The position numbers and the translations under genes were made by a program. From assembly GCA_016715105.1 (NCBI GenBank), contig JADKBO010000052.1, positions 1-12,350 of the forward strand: 12,350 nt of DNA, given 5' to 3'. How positions within the stretch are numbered: position 1 is the stretch's first letter; each line of letters opens with the position of its first letter. Shown here one piece after another: positions 7,881 through 12,350 of the stretch. This stretch comes from Saprospiraceae bacterium. GTDB lineage: Bacteria > Bacteroidota > Bacteroidia > Chitinophagales > Saprospiraceae. The notes beneath the pieces are model-generated. The model worked only from the letters and a program-made list of their open reading frames with translations. It was not told the DNA's origin and made no database searches.

Positions 7881-9356
7881 CCTTTTGTTATCAGATCATC
7901 AACAATTTTGGCGGAAAGCAAACAAAGTGGAATACCACCGCCTGGATGTACACTGCCGCCAATGAAATATAAATTTGAATATTGGGGTGATTGATTGGGA
8001 TGTCGCGCAAAAGCTGCCCATTGATCATTTGAACTCGTTCCATACAAAGAACCTGTATAAGATAAAGTTTTCATTTCTATGGTCCGTGGGTCGACGATGG
8101 TCTCCGTTTGTATGTGTTTGGTGAGGTCAAAACCAATTTGGTTGCTTATTTTTTGAATGATCTTTTCTCTTGTGACTTTGATCATATTTTCCCAATCCTG
8201 TTGTCCATTGTTGTAGGGAGCATTGATCATGGTAAACCAATTTTCATGGCCTTCCGGTGCATCTTCAGGCAGGTATTTGGAGGTTATGTGGATGTAGACC
8301 GTTGGATCGTCGTATAAGTCACCTTTGCCAATGTGATCAAATTCCCTTTCATAATCTTTGCTAAACAAAATATTGTGTAGGTCAAATTGCGGAAAGCTGG
8401 TTGATTCCCCAGTAGAATATCAAAGCTGACGAACTCCTTTCTTGTTTTAATAATTTCGCTGCTTTTTCTCTATCCTTGAGCAATTCTTGATAAGTATAAT
8501 AAGCATCCATATTACTCACCACTACATCAAAATCATAACTTGCTCCACTCTCCAAGGTCAGCCCTTTAATTTTACTGGAATGGAGTGGATCAATTGCAGT
8601 CACTTTGGAATTTAACTCAAACTTTATTCCCAAATTCACTGCGTATTGGTAAATAGATTGAGTAATTTGAGACATGCCCTTTTTGGGTAAATGTGCGCCA
8701 TATCCATATTCAAAATGCGGGATGATGTTGAGCAATCCTGGGGCTTTATAAGGGTTTGAGCCATTGTAGGTGGCATATCGATCAAATAATTGTACCGTTT
8801 TAGGATTGGCGAAACGTTTGACATTTGCCTGGTGCATGGTTTTAAAAACATCGAGTTGAGATAAGTGCAACAAGGCATTAGCTACTGAACCAGTCAACCA
8901 GGTCTTCCACCGGTGCAAGCTGTGCTCCAAAAATGTCTTGCCTACCAGATCATACTTTTTCTTACTCTGGGAAAAGTGTTCTTCCAACTTGTCAGGACTT
9001 TCACCAAGATCTTTGGCCAATGTATTTATTGTTTTTTGTAAGTCAGAGAAAGTGGCTGTTTGAGTGCCATCATCCCAAAAATATTTACAAATAATGGGAA
9101 GGCTGTGGTATTCAAAATTTGGCTCGAGGGGGACTTTTTGCAATTCAAACAGTTCCTCTACCAAGTGGGGCATCGTAAATAAAGAAGGCCCAAAATCAAA
9201 TCGATAAGGCCCATCCCAAAATTCATGAAGTTTACCGCCCACCCTATCGGAAGCTTCAAAAACGGTTACCTCATATCCTTTTGCAGCAAGGCGGACTGCC
9301 ATTGCCAAACCCGCAATACCCGAACCAATAATTCCTGCTTTTTTCTTTTCTGACAT
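7877..9356 (-). pseudogene. crtD: Frameshifted CrtI-family carotenoid desaturase, CrtD type
   Basis: This is a flavin-dependent carotenoid desaturase split into two frames. The 5' part (9356 to about 8397) encodes a dinucleotide-binding start GSGIAG (residues 11-16) with VFEA, and runs through ALIFYWGINQ before a stop near 8382. The 3' part (about 8395 to 7877) continues FPQFDLHNILFSKDYEREF and ends in YFIGGSVHPGGGIPLCLLS. Joined, they give about 493 residues, normal for the family. The GGSVHPGGGIPL ending fits hydroxycarotenoid 3,4-desaturase (CrtD) better than phytoene desaturase, which usually reads GAGTHPGAGVPG. I use ATG 9356 (MSEKKKAGIIGSG) rather than the GTG at 9371 because it starts right at the fold. 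The apparent TTG start at 8368 of the 3' part lies mid-domain and is not a true start. It precedes cruF with a 4-base overlap. Whether the break is real or a sequence error cannot be told here. Confidence 0.85.
8393..8399 (-). other. Frameshift site in the desaturase
   Basis: On the - strand the order is AAC-CAG-C-TTT-CCG-CAA. CAG (8399-8397) is the last codon of the first frame, and TTT (8395-8393) begins the second. One residue is expected between GINQ and FPQ from the family pattern as I recall it, so loss of two bases (for example CAGAGC shortened to CAGC) fits better than one extra base. No slippery heptamer is present. Confidence 0.7.
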
Positions 9357-9500
9357 GTTGGAAACTACCACTGTCTGAAGAAACTAAATTTGAAAGTAAA
9401 GGTTTAAAGTTTTTTTTTATGTGGAAAATGATAATTCAAATTTTGTCATCCACAATTATTATTCATAGCTAGATTTCTATCTTTAATATTTCTGAATGCA

Positions 9501-9520
9501 ATTAGTGCAATTGCGCTAAT
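9501..9520. promoter_or_regulatory. 20-base near-perfect palindrome upstream of the carotenoid unit
   Basis: ATTAGTGCAATTGCGCTAAT is self-complementary except for one T/G pair at positions 6 and 15. It has no central loop, so it resembles a dimeric regulator's operator more than a terminator. It lies about 145 bases before the desaturase start and about 90 bases beyond the 3' end of the orphan gene at 9612. TGCAATT also recurs at 9497-9503 and 9506-9512. Function is inferred only from symmetry and position. Confidence 0.45.
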
Positions 9521-9611
9521 CCATAGCAGATAATGATCAGAAAATATTTTTTTTGAGTAATGAGTAAAGAAAGTTTCAAATGGTACAACTAGTTGATAAA
9601 TTTGTGCATTT

Positions 9612-9983
9612 TTAAGATTCATTCCACTTTTCTTGAATTATTAAATTCTTTTCTGAAATGAAATCATTCAGTTTTGTACATAATTTTTTATAAACCTCTA
9701 TGTTGCTTCTCTCAATAAATGGATCCAAAGTTACCCAGTAAGATGGCATTTCATCTTCAACAAGATCACTGAAATATTGAATAAAGGGTTGAGGATTCTC
9801 TAAATTCCCAAATTTAAGAAACTCAATAAAAATAGTAAAAAGTTGGTAGTCTTCATTTAGTATAGGAAACAAAACTTCGGATTCATATCTAGCAAAATCT
9901 ATTTTTATTTGATTCTTAACATCTTCAAAATCGATGAGAACATATTCAGGTTTTTCAATTGAACCAATATTTTTTCTATTCAT
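9612..9983 (-). CDS. Hypothetical protein, 123 aa
   Basis: I do not recognise this protein. It has 123 residues, no signal peptide or membrane segment, and many acidic and aromatic residues. It begins MNRKNIGSIEKPEYVLIDFE, with a helical middle (FTIFIEFLKFGNLENPQPFI) and a C-terminal helix (VYKKLCTKLNDFISEKN). The start is an ATG at 9983. The gene is clearly more AT-rich than the genes to its left; one line of its sequence is about 23 percent G+C against about 47 percent in a line of the phosphatase gene. That marks the change to accessory DNA. Its size and acidity would fit an immunity or antitoxin-type protein, but no toxin partner is visible and I make no such call. Confidence 0.6.
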   Translation of the reverse strand: MNRKNIGSIEKPEYVLIDFEDVKNQIKIDFARYESEVLFPILNEDYQLFTIFIEFLKFGNLENPQPFIQYFSDLVEDEMPSYWVTLDPFIERSNIEVYKKLCTKLNDFISEKNLIIQEKWNES

Positions 9984-10055
9984 ATTTTAATAAAATATTT
10001 AAACGGAATTTTTAATTTCACCTACAAGATAATATATTTTTTTAGAAAAATCCAA

Positions 10056-10280
10056 TTAGAACTTTTCCAAAGCACCTAAAATAAAAACTAATTGGCTTAC
10101 AATAAAAAAATCAAGAGAAATTTGATATTCCCCAAAGTACATTCCAGTTGTGAGAAATACCGGGATGATCGTAACAAAGAAGATTGGGAAGACTGTTTTT
10201 GTGGATTTGAAAAGCAGTTTGAAATGAAATATTTGCTTACGCATGGGTCCAATATGTAAGAATACGAACAGAATAGGCAT
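10056..10280 (-). CDS. Small hydrophobic protein or remnant, 74 aa
   Basis: This short reading frame would give about 74 residues from the ATG at 10280, with two likely membrane helices (VFPIFFVTIIPVFLTTGMYF and FFIVSQLVFILGALEKF) separated by a short loop. A TTG three bases further upstream is a less likely start. It lies 72 bases before the 123-residue gene on the same strand. AT-rich DNA easily yields short hydrophobic reading frames, so this may be chance or the tail of a decayed membrane protein. The frame stays open upstream to about 10317 without a better start codon, which allows for 5' truncation. I do not recognise the family. Confidence 0.35.
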   Translation of the reverse strand: MPILFVFLHIGPMRKQIFHFKLLFKSTKTVFPIFFVTIIPVFLTTGMYFGEYQISLDFFIVSQLVFILGALEKF

Positions 10281-10364
10281 CAAATTTGGTAAGTAATAGG
10301 GATAAGAATGAAATTATTTTTAGTATTGATATTTTGCATTACCGAGAGTACAAGTTGGAGAAAA

Positions 10365-11209
10365 ATGATAAAAGACTACAAATACACTTTTATATTTATA
10401 GGTGCATGCATTTTGATAATCCTTTCAGTTATATTTTATTATTATAAGGTATCAGAGCGATTTCCAGATCCCCACGCTGCAAGTGCATTTGGCGACATGT
10501 TTGGCGGATTATCTGCTTTGTTTTTCTGGCTTGTCATTTGCAGGAGTAATTATAGCAATTTTAATGCAAATGCAAGAACTGAAATTGACTAGAGAAGAAA
10601 TGGCTAAATCGGTTGAAGCCCAAAAAGGTAGTCAAGACGCACCTACCAGTCAATTAGAACAAATGGAGTTGATAAATACTTTTCAAATGGTTGACGATTA
10701 TTTTAAGGGTTTTGACGAGAACGGAGAGCGCGACAAATTCAGAATTGTAAAAGATGTCAGAGACCAACTTACTAAAGATTTATTTTATCAAACCAGATTT
10801 GATAAATCTGTAAGCCCATTCATAACAGATTGCAAGCTTACTTACAGACTTGACTCTAGAACTATAAATATCCTTATAATAAATAGTGGAGCTAGTTGTA
10901 CATTTTTCATTAAACCCTTACATCCGGAATCGATACCTTAAAAACTTTAGGTATTATACAGAAGGGACAGAAAACAAATGGACTGATAGTTCTAGTTTTA
11001 TTCTTCAATGTAATAAAACTGCAAGCTTCAATTTCGAAAATGTAAACTTTGAATCAAAAACCTTGCATTTTGAATTACATCTTAAAGGGTATTTTGTCAA
11101 AAAAGTATGGGTAAGAGATATGTTTGTTGATGTAAATAAAAGTAGTGCAACAATGCGATTAGGTTCCCAATCAATTTTATTAAATAGCGATGCTAATTTA
11201 AACACCTAA
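10365..11209 (+). pseudogene. Two-helix membrane protein (abortive-infection-like), two frameshifts
   Basis: This is one gene in three frames. The first part (10365 to about 10521) encodes helix 1 (FIFIGACILIILSVIFYYY) and AFGDMFGGLSALF. The second (to about 10903) continues SGLSFAGVIIAILMQMQELK, a short coiled coil, and a soluble domain. The third (to 11209) encodes the C-terminal domain (NRYLKNFRYYTEG to LLNSDANLNT). Dropping one T from the T5 runs at 10521-10525 and 10903-10907 restores a single 280-residue protein. The pattern FGDMFGxxxALFSGLxFAGVIxxIxxQxxEL is common in proteins annotated as putative phage abortive infection; that name rests mostly on this N-terminus, and the downstream domain is not one I recognise. 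ATG 10365 is preferred over 10308 because GGAG sits four bases before it and the helix follows directly. Function as a phage-defence protein is unproven. Confidence 0.7.
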
Positions 11210-11228
11210 ATTCATCTTTACACCCTTA

Positions 11229-11260
11229 CTTGCATAAATAAATCATGTATGACAAATTTG
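11229..11260 (+). promoter_or_regulatory. Candidate Bacteroidota promoter before the Mrr-like gene
   Basis: A CTTG at 11229-11232 is followed after 20 bases by CAAATTTG at 11253-11260. This matches the -33 TTG / -7 TAnnTTTG layout with one mismatch (C for T) in the -7 element. The gene's ATG is at 11276, which would leave a very short leader. An A9 run lies between, at 11263-11271. Confidence 0.3.
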
Positions 11261-11275
11261 CCAAAAAAAAATAAA

Positions 11276-12138
11276 ATGGACTGGAGAAAATACGAATTTG
11301 AAATATTTGACACTTTAAGAGAGTTTACCCCAATACCACAATAAAGTTCAATCAAAAAATAAAAGGCAGGTTTTCAAAAGTTGATCGACAGATAGACATT
11401 TTAATTGAAGGGAGGATCGCAGGTAAGAAATTTAGGCTTGTGATTGATGGGAAGTATTATTCAAAAAAAATTGATGTAACTCAAGTTGATAGCTTTATAT
11501 CTATGGTTGAGGATATTGAGGCAGTCCAAGGGATCCTAATTACATCAAGAGGATATTCAAAGGCTGCAATTAACAGAGCATATTATGGCCCCTCTGACAT
11601 AGAACTTGATATATTAAACTTTGATGAATTAAAAAATTTCCAATGCATACAAGCTATAGCACTTAATAATATGCATGGTGCAATTATACCAGCCCCCTTT
11701 GGTTGGATAGTGGACGTAGAAAAAAGGGATCTATTCATTGCTACTATTTATCAAAGAGGTATGTCCTTTGATAAGGCCACAAAGGAGTCGGAATTCATTT
11801 ATATCAATATTATTAGTTATGATGAAAAAACTAAGAGCATTGATGAAGTTTTGGATTTTAATAAAAAAATTTCTTTATCAAATTATAGTAAACCAACTTT
11901 CGAGGTTTTGCCAACAATTGAAAGAGTTGATCACAAAAAAACCATTCTGTCTAAAATCTTAAGGGTCGACACAAAATTAGAGGAGTACTCAGCATTTATA
12001 GATTTTGAGGTTTTCTGCGTGATTTGTGTTTTATTTACTCACAAAGAGGTGAGTTCAAAAAACATTAGAAAGCTTGAATATGTTATTGAAAGATTAATGC
12101 CTATTGAAATAAGTTCAAGCAAATCGAACTTAATCTAA
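11276..12138 (+). pseudogene. Mrr-like restriction endonuclease, frameshifted near its 5' end
   Basis: This looks like a stand-alone DNA-cleaving enzyme of the PD-(D/E)xK superfamily. The 5' frame reads MDWRKYEFEIFDTLREF and then hits TAA at 11342-11344. The +2 frame carries on as YPNTTIKFNQKIKGRFSKV, then DRQIDILIEG. Adding one T to the TTT at 11324-11326 joins them as LREFYPNTT and restores a 287-residue protein. Predicted catalytic residues are Asp41 (RQIDIL) and Asp58-Gly-Lys60 (VIDGKYY), with the fold continuing through GILITSRGYSKAAINRA. D-x-K replaces the commoner E/Q-x-K. The C-terminal 170 residues (AIIPAPFGWIVD, TIYQRGMSFDKATKESEF) are conserved in Mrr-like hypothetical proteins as I recall, with unknown role. 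A start at GTG 11440 would discard the first catalytic Asp, so it is not the original start. No methyltransferase gene is adjacent. Confidence 0.72.
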
Positions 12139-12139
12139 C

Positions 12140-12350
12140 TTAATTCTTCAAAATCTCATTGGGTATTTTGACTTTGTCCGGTTTTAAAACAGTCTTTATT
12201 GTATTGTCCATATACTGAACTTTTATTGTACCCAATTTTGCTGTTTTGACCAGGTCGGTAAACCATACATATTCGAAATTAAAAGAAGGAACTTCCATAG
12301 GCTCAATTGGACCAACACATTTTATAGTTTTTTTAGATGTGCCTTTATCT
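12140..12350 (-). CDS. 3' end of an unidentified gene, cut by the window edge
   Basis: An open frame enters from the right edge on the - strand and ends at a TAA at 12142-12140. About 69 C-terminal residues are visible, including CVGPIEPMEVPSFNFEYVW, KLGTIKVQYMDNTIKTVLKP and the end VKIPNEILKN. There is no internal stop, and the alternating strand-like composition looks like real protein. It converges on the Mrr-like gene with a single base between the two stop codons. I do not recognise the family; the start and most of the protein lie outside the window. Confidence 0.65.
   Translation of the reverse strand, partial: DKGTSKKTIKCVGPIEPMEVPSFNFEYVWFTDLVKTAKLGTIKVQYMDNTIKTVLKPDKVKIPNEILKN

Noticed and set aside
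8108..8317. Open frames antisense to the carotenoid genes (also 7605-7994 and 8636-8878)
   Set aside because: They overlap conserved coding sequence on the other strand or frame and have no recognisable protein features.
8366..8368. TTG as the start of a separate 163-residue protein
   Set aside because: It lies in the middle of a conserved desaturase segment (HNILFSKDY), and the same frame continues upstream to the frameshift. It is the 3' half of one gene.
8390..8400. Programmed ribosomal frameshifting as an explanation for the split desaturase
   Set aside because: The site CCAGCTTTCC has no slippery heptamer, and I see no nearby stimulatory structure. The family is not known for recoding.
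9597..9604. TAAATTTG, a perfect match to the -7 promoter consensus on the + strand
   Set aside because: It points into the antisense of the 123-residue gene, and no + strand gene follows for 700 bases; likely chance in AT-rich DNA.
11005..11205. 66-residue antisense open frame
   Set aside because: It is the shadow of the third segment of the broken membrane-protein gene and has no support of its own.

Overview
The window looks like chromosomal DNA from a member of the Bacteroidota, most plausibly a carotenoid-pigmented, Cytophagales-like marine or environmental genus. The evidence is an OmpA-type protein with PD40 repeats, a Bacteroidota-style E2 acyltransferase, LpxH, a CruF/CrtD-type carotenoid gene pair, weak Shine-Dalgarno sequences and a TAnnTTTG-type promoter element. 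The genus is a guess from gene content.

Region 1 (25-5961, + strand) is one tight run of five intact genes. They are a 2-oxo acid dehydrogenase E2 acyltransferase, a secreted PD40/OmpA/SPOR-like envelope protein, an acidic 166-residue protein of unknown function, an alkaline phosphatase that is a probable lipoprotein, and the lipid A enzyme LpxH. The junctions are a 1-base overlap, two 9-base gaps and a 20-base overlap, so co-transcription is likely. Four of the five products act on or in the envelope or in acyl/lipid metabolism.

Region 2 (5962-7241) holds a secreted alpha/beta-hydrolase with a promoter-like element in front and a terminator-like hairpin overlapping its stop codon. About 260 bases of gene-free AT-rich DNA follow.

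Region 3 (7242-9356, - strand) is a two-gene carotenoid unit: a CrtI-superfamily desaturase of CrtD type, then a CruF-like membrane hydratase, with a 4-base ATGA overlap. The desaturase is interrupted by a frameshift near 8396. Together the two would make the 1'-hydroxy-3',4'-didehydro end group of monocyclic carotenoids such as saproxanthin, flexixanthin or myxol. The gap upstream contains a nearly perfect 20-base palindrome.

Region 4 (about 9600-12350) is visibly more AT-rich and looks accessory. It has a 123-residue orphan, a small hydrophobic reading frame, a two-helix membrane protein gene broken by two frameshifts (it resembles proteins annotated as putative phage abortive infection), an Mrr-like restriction endonuclease gene broken by one frameshift, and the 3' end of another gene entering from the right edge. 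All three frameshifts are explained by gain or loss of one T in a short T run, while the core genes to the left are open. I read this as a decaying defence-type island. Sequencing error or on/off switching remain possible. No rRNA, tRNA, CRISPR array, transposase or integrase was seen.
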